Below the pieces are notes generated by a model. It was not told where the DNA came from. It saw only the letters and a program-made list of their open reading frames with translations, and did not search any database. A program made the position numbers and the translations under genes. From Desulfobacterales bacterium (lineage in GTDB: Bacteria > Desulfobacterota > Desulfobacteria > Desulfobacterales > Desulfobacteraceae), in the NCBI GenBank assembly GCA_022361095.1, contig JAKSBO010000827.1, positions 1 to 6,058 on the forward strand: 6,058 bases of DNA. Direction: 5' to 3'. Positions 1 through 5,434 of the stretch are shown here, piece by piece (the first letter of the stretch is position 1; each line of letters starts with the position of its first letter).

Positions 1-56
1 AAGCTTGAAAGATCTGAGTAACTTACCCAGACTTTCTTGTAAAAAAAGGAAAATCC

Positions 57-1172
57 ATGTCAAGTTCATTTGGAAGATTGTTTCGTGTTTCAACCTTTGG
101 TGAATCCCATTGCCCCGGTGTCGGGGTCGTTGTGGACGGGTGCTTACCCGGCATGTCTTTGACGGAACCAGATATCCAGTGCCAGCTCGACCGCAGGCGT
201 CCGGGGCAGAGCGCCGTATCAACGGACAGGCAGGAATCGGACAGGGTAACCATCCAGTCGGGCACAGAACTGGGACTTACGCTCGGCACACCCATCAGCC
301 TGTTTGTACCCAATAAGGACCATCGGCCAGGGGATTATAAATCCATGGCAGATATCCCAAGACCTTCCCATGCGGATTTTACCTATCAATCCAAATACGG
401 CATCCGGGCCTCCTCGGGCGGCGGCCGGTCTTCCGCCCGGGAGACCATTGGCCGGGTCTGTGCCGGGGCCATTGCCGAAAAGATGCTCAAAACCGCTCTG
501 GACATTGATATTGTGGCCTGGGTCAGCCAGGTGGGGGAGATTACAGCACCGGAAACAGATGGGTTAAATCTGACCCGGGCCATGGTGGATGCCAGCATGA
601 TCCGCTGCCCGGATGCGGATGCAGCAAAGGCCATGGAGGACGTTGTACTGAAGGCCAAAGAAGACAAGGACTCCATTGGCGGCGTGGTATCATGTGTCTG
701 CACCAATGTGCCCCCAGGTCTTGGCGAACCCATATTTGACAAACTTGAGGCACTTTTGGCTCATGCCATGCTTTCCATTCCCGCCACCAAGGGGTTTGAA
801 ATCGGATCGGGATTTACCGGGGCCCAGATGCGCGGTTCGGCGCACAATGACCCTTTTATTGGGAAAGACGGGCGGCTGGGCACCACAACCAATTTCAGCG
901 GCGGCATCCAGGGCGGGATCTCCAACGGAGAACCCATTGCCTTTAAGGTTGCATTCAAACCCCCGGCCACCATCGGGCTTGCCCAGGAAACCGCGGATTT
1001 TCAAGGCAGGCAGGCCACACTTGAGGCCAAAGGCCGGCATGACCCTTGTGTGGTGGCCAGGGCGGTGCCCATTGTGGAGAGTATGGCAGCCCTTGTGCTG
1101 GCCGATGTGATGCTGCAGCAGCAAGCCAGACTGGCCGGTATGGCGCTTATGAACGGACAGGAAAAGCCATAA
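57..1172 (+). CDS. aroC: chorismate synthase
   Basis: The product converts 5-enolpyruvylshikimate-3-phosphate to chorismate, the last step of the shikimate pathway, in the cytoplasm using reduced FMN. At 371 residues it has the usual family length. Visible family motifs are GESHC near residue 15 with the conserved His18, RRRPGQS at 47-53, the second conserved His105 in RPSHADFTY (102-110), [10 protein letters not shown] at 121-130, and a C-terminal RHDPC followed by [15 protein letters not shown]. The ATG at 57 is preceded by AAAGGA at 45-50, six bases away, and the protein begins in register with the family ([16 protein letters not shown]). No convincing terminator follows; the only hairpin close behind the stop is a 5-bp GGCCT/AGGCC stem without a T run. 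The gene stands alone on its strand here, and its upstream neighbour is outside the window. Identity is very secure. Confidence 0.98.
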   Translation: MSSSFGRLFRVSTFGESHCPGVGVVVDGCLPGMSLTEPDIQCQLDRRRPGQSAVSTDRQESDRVTIQSGTELGLTLGTPISLFVPNKDHRPGDYKSMADIPRPSHADFTYQSKYGIRASSGGGRSSARETIGRVCAGAIAEKMLKTALDIDIVAWVSQVGEITAPETDGLNLTRAMVDASMIRCPDADAAKAMEDVVLKAKEDKDSIGGVVSCVCTNVPPGLGEPIFDKLEALLAHAMLSIPATKGFEIGSGFTGAQMRGSAHNDPFIGKDGRLGTTTNFSGGIQGGISNGEPIAFKVAFKPPATIGLAQETADFQGRQATLEAKGRHDPCVVARAVPIVESMAALVLADVMLQQQARLAGMALMNGQEKP

Positions 1173-1262
1173 GCAGACCAGGCCTGTCAAGGCCCGGACT
1201 CAATACACAACAAAGAATGGCAGCAATTCAAATACCGTGAGACCTATGTTTTGATTTAAAAG

Positions 1263-1278
1263 TGGCACATTGATTGCT
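1263..1278 (+). promoter_or_regulatory. sigma-54 (-24/-12) promoter of the rubredoxin gene
   Basis: The sequence is TGGCAC, five bases, then TTGCT. The invariant GG is at 1264-1265 and the invariant GC at 1276-1277, exactly 12 bp apart, so every defined core position of the TGGCAC-N5-TTGCW consensus matches. Transcription would start near 1289, giving a leader of about 128 nt before the rubredoxin start codon. A sigma-54 promoter needs an AAA+ enhancer-binding protein; I found no convincing binding site upstream, only a single TGAGAC at 1238-1243, which lies closer than usual. ATTGCT recurs at 1273, 1286 and 1292 around the start point. Confidence 0.8.
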
Positions 1279-1330
1279 ATGCTATATTGCTATTGCTGAT
1301 ATATAGATCTTTCAAAGTGCATTGGAAAAA

Positions 1331-1374
1331 CGTCTGCCCGGCAGCAACAATTGTATTTCGGCCCGGAGCAGATG
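1331..1374 (+). other. possible hairpin in the rubredoxin mRNA leader
   Basis: Bases 1331-1341 can pair with 1363-1374 in an 11-bp stem that includes one G-U pair and has an A bulged at 1367; the loop is about 21 nt. It lies between the sigma-54 promoter and the rubredoxin ribosome binding site. It is followed by AAAATTTAACG and not by a T run, so it is not a normal terminator. It may stabilise the leader or be incidental. I do not recognise a riboswitch class. Confidence 0.35.
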
Positions 1375-1416
1375 AAAATTTAACGACAAGTACACCTGAA
1401 ATATTAAGGAGGAATG

Positions 1417-1596
1417 ATGTCTGATCCCAAGGATATGTACCAGTGTCAGGTTACCAACTGCGGTTTTATTTTTAATCCGGATAAAGGTGATCGCAAAGGC
1501 AAAATTAAAAAAGGGGTAAAATTTGAAGAGCTGCCCGAAGATTGGCGCTGCCCAATCTGCGGAGCCAGCCCAAAAAGCTTTAAGTGCCTGGGTTAA
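1417..1596 (+). CDS. type II rubredoxin (CX4C ... CPxCG)
   Basis: This is a small cytoplasmic electron carrier with one iron held by four cysteines. The cysteine pairs are C-QVTN-C-G and C-PI-C-G, at residues 10/15 and 45/48 counted from this start. Between them lie the usual rubredoxin features: an aromatic-rich GFIFNP, GD, then KFEELPEDW directly before the second pair. The first pair has four residues between the cysteines instead of the usual two, as in the Rd-2 type described from Desulfovibrio desulfuricans 27774. A fifth cysteine (residue 57) lies close to the C-terminus and is not a normal ligand. Two ATGs follow one another at 1414 and 1417. AAGGAGG at 1406-1412 is one base from the first and four from the second, so I prefer 1417 (59 residues); starting at 1414 would add one Met. 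The gene is monocistronic, between its own promoter and terminator. Partners in rubredoxin systems are oxygen or superoxide reductases, but none is encoded nearby. Confidence 0.93.
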   Translation: MSDPKDMYQCQVTNCGFIFNPDKGDRKGKIKKGVKFEELPEDWRCPICGASPKSFKCLG

Positions 1597-1655
1597 AAAC
1601 AGGGCCCGGTGATATTTGACGAAACGGTTCGCTGAAAGGTACTTGAAAATAAATC

Positions 1656-1690
1656 AACACCTTGTCCGCACTGAGCAGGCAAGGTGTTTT
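1656..1690 (+). terminator. rho-independent terminator after the rubredoxin gene
   Basis: AACACCTTG at 1656-1664 pairs perfectly with CAAGGTGTT at 1680-1688. Two more pairs (one G-U) extend the stem inward, leaving an 11-nt loop. A run of four Ts (1687-1690) and then ACGTTTCT follow. It sits 60 bp behind the rubredoxin stop codon, so that gene appears to be transcribed alone. Confidence 0.75.
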
Positions 1691-1753
1691 ACGTTTCTAT
1701 ATTCAGCCATTAAAACATCTTTAATTTTTATTCAAATCGACAGCCGCCCAAAA

Positions 1754-1782
1754 GAGACACAATCGTCTCACTTATTGTCTCA
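1754..1782. promoter_or_regulatory. putative activator binding site (GAGAC-N6-GTCTC plus half-site)
   Basis: GAGAC (1754-1758) and GTCTC (1765-1769) form an inverted repeat with a 6-bp spacer. A further GTCTC at 1777-1781 makes a direct repeat of ATYGTCTCA with a 12-bp period. The element lies about 100 bp upstream of the -24 box at 1869, the usual distance for a sigma-54 enhancer-binding protein site. The repeats are seen directly; the regulatory role is inferred. Confidence 0.45.
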
Positions 1783-1823
1783 AAAGCTCAATACATATCT
1801 ATTCCGCACAACATAAAACATTC

Positions 1824-1838
1824 ATAACAAACTGTTAT
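1824..1838. promoter_or_regulatory. palindrome ATAACA-AAC-TGTTAT, possible operator
   Basis: A perfect 6-bp inverted repeat around a 3-bp centre lies in AT-rich DNA about 30 bp upstream of the -24 box of the second sigma-54 promoter. A second, shorter perfect palindrome, TCATATATGA, is at 1856-1865, just ahead of the -24 box. AT-rich palindromes arise easily by chance, so the role is uncertain; a regulator or DNA-bending protein site is possible. Confidence 0.3.
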
Positions 1839-1867
1839 CATAGATAAAAACACATTCATATATGATC

Positions 1868-1883
1868 TGGCATAAGGTTTGCT
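1868..1883 (+). promoter_or_regulatory. sigma-54 (-24/-12) promoter of the 117-residue protein gene
   Basis: The sequence is TGGCAT, five bases, then TTGCT, preceded by C, so it matches YTGGCAY-N5-TTGCW. The invariant GG is at 1869-1870 and GC at 1881-1882, exactly 12 bp apart. Transcription would begin near 1894, leaving a short 36-nt leader with AGGAGG at 1919-1924. The GAGAC/GTCTC repeats upstream at 1754-1782 are well placed for an enhancer-binding protein. Confidence 0.8.
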
Positions 1884-1929
1884 TTTAATATTCACAGTTA
1901 TAGATTAACCGTAACAACAGGAGGCCTCT

Positions 1930-2283
1930 ATGAGACTCAAAGACATAAAAAAAGACCACAACCTGATCAACTCCGTAGACTGGGAAATGACTCCCGAAGA
2001 AGCCATTGCCCTGCATCTGGAATGGGGTCCGCTACGTTCTCAGAGCTACTACAATTCCAGAGACAATAATAATGAAACCGTTTATTTTGTTATCAATACC
2101 TGGAAAAAAAATCCCATCCTGACCCTTGTCAGAAGAAAAGGCTTTGATTCCGAAGAGCTTGGCAGCTTTGATCTGCCCAAGGATGTCATTTCAGAGTTTA
2201 TGCAGGGAATCGGCAAGTATAAAGGGGTTTACGCTGTGGAAGGAAAAGTCAAAGACTGGCTTAAAAAGGAACTTAATGCATAA
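1930..2283 (+). CDS. small conserved-type protein of unknown function (DVU0772-like)
   Basis: The 117-residue product is soluble and highly charged, with no signal peptide, membrane segment or cysteine. It begins with a lysine-rich stretch, followed by VDWEMTPEEAIALHLEWG (residues 16-33), a strand-like VYFVINTW (51-58) and ILTLVRR (63-69), and a C-terminal KDWLKKEL (109-116). The order WxMTPEEA - LEWG - YFVxxTW - LxLVRR resembles, from memory, the DVU0772-type proteins of sulfate-reducing bacteria, whose function I do not know; this is not verified. The start is firm: AGGAGG at 1919-1924 lies five bases before the ATG. The gene stands alone between a sigma-54 promoter and a strong terminator, so it is probably made on demand under an activator. 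Coding reality is well supported by the ribosome binding site, promoter and terminator; the family link is moderate and the function unknown. Confidence 0.85.
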   Translation: MRLKDIKKDHNLINSVDWEMTPEEAIALHLEWGPLRSQSYYNSRDNNNETVYFVINTWKKNPILTLVRRKGFDSEELGSFDLPKDVISEFMQGIGKYKGVYAVEGKVKDWLKKELNA

Positions 2284-2329
2284 TCCGCCATCTGAATATA
2301 ACCACCTGCGTTAAGAGCCTTTTTTTCGG

Positions 2330-2373
2330 AACCGGAAGATGGATGTCCTGACCCATCTTCCGGTTTCTTTGTG
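2330..2373 (+). terminator. strong rho-independent terminator after the 117-residue protein gene
   Basis: AACCGGAAGATGG at 2330-2342 pairs perfectly over 13 bp with CCATCTTCCGGTT at 2353-2365 around a 10-nt loop. TTTCTTTGTG follows on the + strand. On the - strand the stem would be followed by A residues, so it works in one direction only. Confidence 0.85.
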
Positions 2374-2390
2374 TTTGAACGGCTCCATAG

Positions 2391-2475
2391 AAAAGCGAAT
2401 GCTTACAGAATCATTCATCTGCGGCGTTGCATCTGGGCAACTTAGCGCCAACCACGAAATTCGGTTTGAAGCATT
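2391..2475 (-). terminator. weak possible terminator structure behind proC
   Basis: On the - strand, AATGCTT at the proC stop can pair with AAGCATT 60-70 bases later. Inside it is a small GTTGC/GCAAC hairpin, and CGCTTTTC follows the outer stem. The loop is long and the T run short, so this is a weak candidate; I see no better one between proC and the convergent terminator at 2330. Confidence 0.25.
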
Positions 2476-3325
2476 AGCCTTCTGCGTTTTCGATAAAATC
2501 CTTTACCATCATGTCACCCAATTGCATGGACCGCTTGGTTGCAGATTCCACGGCATTGATCAAAGTTGTGCGAAGCCCGCCCTGCTCCAGGGTATGGATA
2601 CCGGCAATGGCCGTGCCCCCGGGAGATGCGACCCTGTCTTTTAACTGCCCCGGATGCTCCCCGCTTTCAAGAAGCAGGTGAGCCGCACCCAACACGGTCT
2701 GGGTGGACAAAAACAGGGAATCTTTTCTGGACAACCCCATTTTTACACCGGCATCAGCCATGGCATCCACAATGGTAAAGATATATGCCGGGCCTGATCC
2801 GCTTAATCCGGTGAAGGCATCCATGAGTATATTTTCCTGGATAAATACGGTTTTTCCCACGGAATCAAAAACCGCCCGGGCCAGTTCCACATCGCCTTCC
2901 TGGACAAACTGTCCTGCGCACACGGCTGTGGCGCTCTCTTTGACAAATGCGCAGATATTGGGCATGGATCTGATCAGCCGCAGCTCCTTTTTAAGGCCTG
3001 CGGCAATGGCGGCCAAAGGCACACCGGCAGCAATGGAGATGACAAGCTTGGATTTGTCCAGGGCGGGAGCGGTCTCCTTGAGTACGGAACCCAGAATCTG
3101 GGGCTTGGTGGCGTAGATGATAATTTCTGATTTTTCGCATACCTCAATATTGCTGGATGTGGTTAACACCCCGTATTTTTCTTTAATCGCCGTGAGGGTC
3201 TCGGGAAAGATATCCGAGCAGATGATATTTTCGGGTTTGGCCGCTTTGGACAGCACAAGCCCGCTGACCAGGGCCTCCCCCATGTTTCCGCTTCCAATAA
3301 AGCCGATTTTTTTATCCTGAAGCAT
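2474..3325 (-). CDS. proC: pyrroline-5-carboxylate reductase
   Basis: The product reduces 1-pyrroline-5-carboxylate to L-proline with NAD(P)H, the last step of proline synthesis, in the cytoplasm. The 283 residues are close to the family norm. The N-terminal Rossmann motif is GFIGSGNMGEAL (8-19), followed by ATKPQ (72-76), SIAAGVPL (97-104), RSMPN (119-123) and, in the dimerising C-terminal domain, GLSGSGPAY (173-181) and the family signature around RVASPGGTAIAG and LEQGG (231-250). The MPN motif is followed by ICA, whereas the family usually has TPA. The ATG at 3323-3325 is preceded on the - strand by AAGGAGG, with four bases between. It has its own promoter and converges on the 117-residue protein gene. 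Identity is very secure. Confidence 0.97.
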   Translation of the reverse strand: MLQDKKIGFIGSGNMGEALVSGLVLSKAAKPENIICSDIFPETLTAIKEKYGVLTTSSNIEVCEKSEIIIYATKPQILGSVLKETAPALDKSKLVISIAAGVPLAAIAAGLKKELRLIRSMPNICAFVKESATAVCAGQFVQEGDVELARAVFDSVGKTVFIQENILMDAFTGLSGSGPAYIFTIVDAMADAGVKMGLSRKDSLFLSTQTVLGAAHLLLESGEHPGQLKDRVASPGGTAIAGIHTLEQGGLRTTLINAVESATKRSMQLGDMMVKDFIENAEG

Positions 3326-3364
3326 TCCGCCTCCTTTTTTGGGCTGAAGTAATAATAAGCAGCT

Positions 3365-3394
3365 ATACTATGGCCCAGGCGGAATTTGTGTCAA
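3365..3394 (-). promoter_or_regulatory. sigma-70-type promoter of proC
   Basis: On the - strand a perfect TTGACA (-35, positions 3394-3389) is followed after 18 bp by TAGTAT (-10, positions 3370-3365). Transcription would start near 3358, about 33 nt before the proC start codon. It lies in the short gap between proC and the lysozyme remnant, so proC probably does not depend on the remnant for expression. Confidence 0.7.
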
Positions 3395-3402
3395 GGCAAA
3401 TA

Positions 3403-3924
3403 TCATCCTTGTGCCATCAAGACGCCTAACCAATCGTCAAAGGCGCCCGGGGAAGTATTTTCAGAGCGGACGCCGAATATATTCAAATCATAGTTGCGCT
3501 TCCCGCCTGAAGCGTCAATACCATCGTAGATTTTGTACCCCAGTTTTCCCATCGCTTCGGTCACCATGGCCAATGTTGGGGCGGATGTGTCTGCAATAGT
3601 ATCTACATTGCAGACCAGTTGCGGCATTGACAGATCTGCCTCTTGTGTTCCGGCCGGCTCATCCGGGGTAAGCCACAAGTCGCCTTCGGCTGCCCGGCGC
3701 CTGACCAGTCCCCGCAGCGTCTTTTTTTTGCCACTGGCGGGGTCGGTTGCTTTGACCCAGCGATTCAGCTCAGGGGGGACATCCTCGTAATTGCCCGCGT
3801 TTAACTTTTGCCTCAATGTGCTTTCCTTAAGGTTACCAGGCCCGACATTGAAAGTGAAATTATTCTTTCCAGGTAAGTTGGCCCCTATTTTGCTTAACGT
3901 GTTGGCATGAAAATCGGCACACAA
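3403..3924 (-). pseudogene. truncated phage GH24 lysozyme (endolysin) remnant with a second phage-like segment
   Basis: The open frame could encode 173 residues. Residues 22-86 match the C-terminal half of GH24 phage lysozymes: NFTFNVGPGNLKESTL, QKLNAGNYEDVP, ELNRWV, GLVRRRAAE and LWL follow in the family order. The N-terminal half with the catalytic Glu and the aromatic-rich GYGHT region is absent; residues 1-20 do not resemble the family. Residues 100-170 contain YDLNIFGVRS and FDDWLGVL, which I recall from another phage-associated protein segment that normally continues further, so the 3' end may be cut too. The only upstream start is a TTG at 3922-3924, lacking a ribosome binding site and overlapping the oppositely directed TIGR02757 gene by 18 bp. 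A TTG at 3814-3816 has AAGGAAAG ahead of it and would give 137 residues. With the catalytic part gone, lysozyme activity is not expected. It is most likely prophage debris, although an intact open frame over this length leaves room for a repurposed small protein. Confidence 0.7.
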
Positions 3925-4725
3925 AAACTCAGAACAAAGCTGGACCAGCTTTATTCGGCATATAACCGGAAAGCGTATGTTGACCCTGATCCCTTGTTGT
4001 TTCTTTACAACTATCCGGATGTCCGGGACAGGGAGATTGCCGGGATAATAGCCTCAAGCCTGGCATATGGCCGGGTGACCATGATTATGCAGGCGGTGTC
4101 GACCGTACTGGAAAAAATGGGCCCTGACCTTCGCGCATTTGTAATGAATGCTGATCCGGAAAACATTGCCGGCGTGTTTCAGAACTTTAAGTACAGGTTT
4201 GCCACAGGAGATCATTTAATCGCTTTGATCATGGGGCTCCAGGCGATTATTACCGATTACGGATCCCTAGGGGGCTGTTTTTCTGGGGATCCGGCAGGCG
4301 GGGCAGATTTGTCTTACGGACTTACCCGGATCAGAACACAAGTGATACAGGCAGGTGGATCCGGACATCTGCTGGCTGATCCGGAAAAAATGTCGGCCTG
4401 CAAGCGCAGCCACCTGTTTTTAAGATGGATGATACGCAAAGATCAGGTGGATCCGGGTGGCTGGCCCCATATACCTGCCACAGCGCTGACCTGTCCTGTG
4501 GATGCGCACATGTTTAAAATCGGACATATGCTTGGATTTACAAAACGGCGAAATGCCGACAGAATCTGTGCGGACCAAATCACAGAGGGTTTCAGGCGGA
4601 TCAACCCGGATGATCCGGTCAAATATGATTTTTGCCTTACCCGTTTCGGCATCCGTGACGGGCTTGACATGTCTGAATTGGAACGATTTTTAAAGGACGA
4701 TACCGATCATGTATCAAGGATATGA
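3907..4725 (+). CDS. TIGR02757 / DUF2400 family protein
   Basis: The 272-residue soluble protein belongs to an uncharacterised family. Family-like blocks are the N-terminal LYSAYNRKAYVDPDPL (15-30), DREIAGIIASSLAYGR (41-56), KRSHLFLRWMIRKDQVDPGGW (166-186), PVDAHMFKIGHMLGF (197-211) and ITEGFRRINPDDPVKYDF (225-242) with FGI close behind. The biochemical role is not known to me; the helical make-up and the Asp-rich motifs suggest a nucleic-acid or nucleotide-related enzyme at most, which is speculation. The ATG at 3907 is the first possible start after an in-frame stop at 3895-3897, and the N-terminus fits the family, but no clear ribosome binding site precedes it. Its 5' end overlaps the lysozyme remnant on the other strand, so its promoter, if it has one, must lie within that remnant. 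Its 3' end overlaps sfsA by 17 bp, suggesting co-transcription and coupled translation. Confidence 0.88.
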   Translation: MKIGTQKLRTKLDQLYSAYNRKAYVDPDPLLFLYNYPDVRDREIAGIIASSLAYGRVTMIMQAVSTVLEKMGPDLRAFVMNADPENIAGVFQNFKYRFATGDHLIALIMGLQAIITDYGSLGGCFSGDPAGGADLSYGLTRIRTQVIQAGGSGHLLADPEKMSACKRSHLFLRWMIRKDQVDPGGWPHIPATALTCPVDAHMFKIGHMLGFTKRRNADRICADQITEGFRRINPDDPVKYDFCLTRFGIRDGLDMSELERFLKDDTDHVSRI

Positions 4726-5434
4726 ACTGCCGCCCCTGATCAAGGGAAAACTTTTAAAGCGGTATAAACGCTTCCTGGCTGATATTGAACTGGAAAACGG
4801 TGAGAAGGTCACGGCCCACTGCCCGAACTCGGGGTCCATGAAAGGCTGTGCCCAGCCGGGCGCCGAAGCATGGATCTCACAAAGTACCAACCCCAAAAGA
4901 AAGCTCAAATACACCTGGGAACTTACCCGGATTAACGGCACCCTCATCGGCATTAATACCCTGGTACCCAACCGGCTGATCAAGGCATCAGTGGAAAACA
5001 ATCTGATCCCGGAACTTTCCGGTTACAGCCAGGTGAAATCCGAAGTAAAAACCTCCGCGCACACCCGCCTGGACCTGATGCTCGAAGATAACAATAAACC
5101 GCCATGTTTTGTGGAAATCAAAAACTGCACCCTGGTGGAAAACGGGATTGCCAGATTCCCGGATGCCGTTACAACACGGGGACAAAAGCATATCCAGGAA
5201 CTTGTGGCCCTGGCTGCCAAGGGCCACAGGGCAGTTCTGTTTTTCCTTGTCCAGCGTACGGATGCCCATAGATTCACCCCGGCCGCAGACATTGATCCGG
5301 AATATGCGGAAAAGCTGATGCAGGCCCGGTTAAAGGGCGTTGAAATCATTATCCGGGATGTGGCTTTTGATCTGGATGCAGATCCGGCACGGATTCGCCT
5401 GGATCGATCGCTAGGCCTCCTGGACATCATCTAA
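4709..5434 (+). CDS. sfsA: SfsA family protein (sugar fermentation stimulation protein)
   Basis: The 241-residue product matches SfsA over its full length. The N-terminal part, LIKGKLLKRYKRFLAD (10-25) and VTAHCPNSGSMKGC (34-47), corresponds to the OB-fold-like domain thought to bind nucleic acid. The C-terminal part has a PD-(D/E)XK nuclease-like core: RLDLML with Asp122, then CFVEIKNCTL with Glu136 and Lys138, followed by FPDAVTTRGQKHIQEL (150-165). The name comes from an effect on maltose metabolism in Escherichia coli; the true role here is unknown, and the retained D...ExK residues are compatible with nuclease activity. The ATG at 4709 lies within the end of the TIGR02757 gene, with AAAGGA at 4692-4697 eleven bases ahead, a rather long spacing. 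The N-terminus fits the family, so this start is preferred. The 3' end overlaps the opposite kinase gene by 24 bp, and no separate terminator fits between them. Confidence 0.95.
   Translation: MYQGYELPPLIKGKLLKRYKRFLADIELENGEKVTAHCPNSGSMKGCAQPGAEAWISQSTNPKRKLKYTWELTRINGTLIGINTLVPNRLIKASVENNLIPELSGYSQVKSEVKTSAHTRLDLMLEDNNKPPCFVEIKNCTLVENGIARFPDAVTTRGQKHIQELVALAAKGHRAVLFFLVQRTDAHRFTPAADIDPEYAEKLMQARLKGVEIIIRDVAFDLDADPARIRLDRSLGLLDII

Noticed and set aside
1..21. Possible end of an upstream coding sequence reading KLERSE then a TAA stop.
   Set aside because: Six codons are too few to support a gene, and another frame is also open here; nothing recognisable.
57..116. Cysteine in the aroC GESHC motif, where many bacteria have GESHG.
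   Set aside because: Cys is an accepted residue at this position of the chorismate synthase signature, so it is not unusual.
690..1190. A 166-codon open frame antisense to aroC.
   Set aside because: It is a shadow of aroC codon usage; its product resembles nothing and no ribosome binding site was seen.
1181..1194. GGCCT-GTCA-AGGCC hairpin just behind aroC as a terminator.
   Set aside because: The stem is only 5 bp and is followed by CGGACTCA and not a T run.
1616..1816. A 66-codon open frame between the rubredoxin gene and the second sigma-54 promoter.
   Set aside because: It starts with TTG without a ribosome binding site, runs through the rubredoxin terminator hairpin and the GAGAC/GTCTC repeats, and its product has no recognisable motif.
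2339..3320. Several + strand open frames opposite proC.
   Set aside because: proC matches its family over its whole length; these are antisense shadows, and the first begins inside the terminator hairpin.
4261..4620. Recurring GATCCGG words in the TIGR02757 gene and sfsA as a possible uptake or recognition repeat.
   Set aside because: Many are in-frame Asp-Pro or similar codon pairs at irregular spacing, so codon preference explains them.
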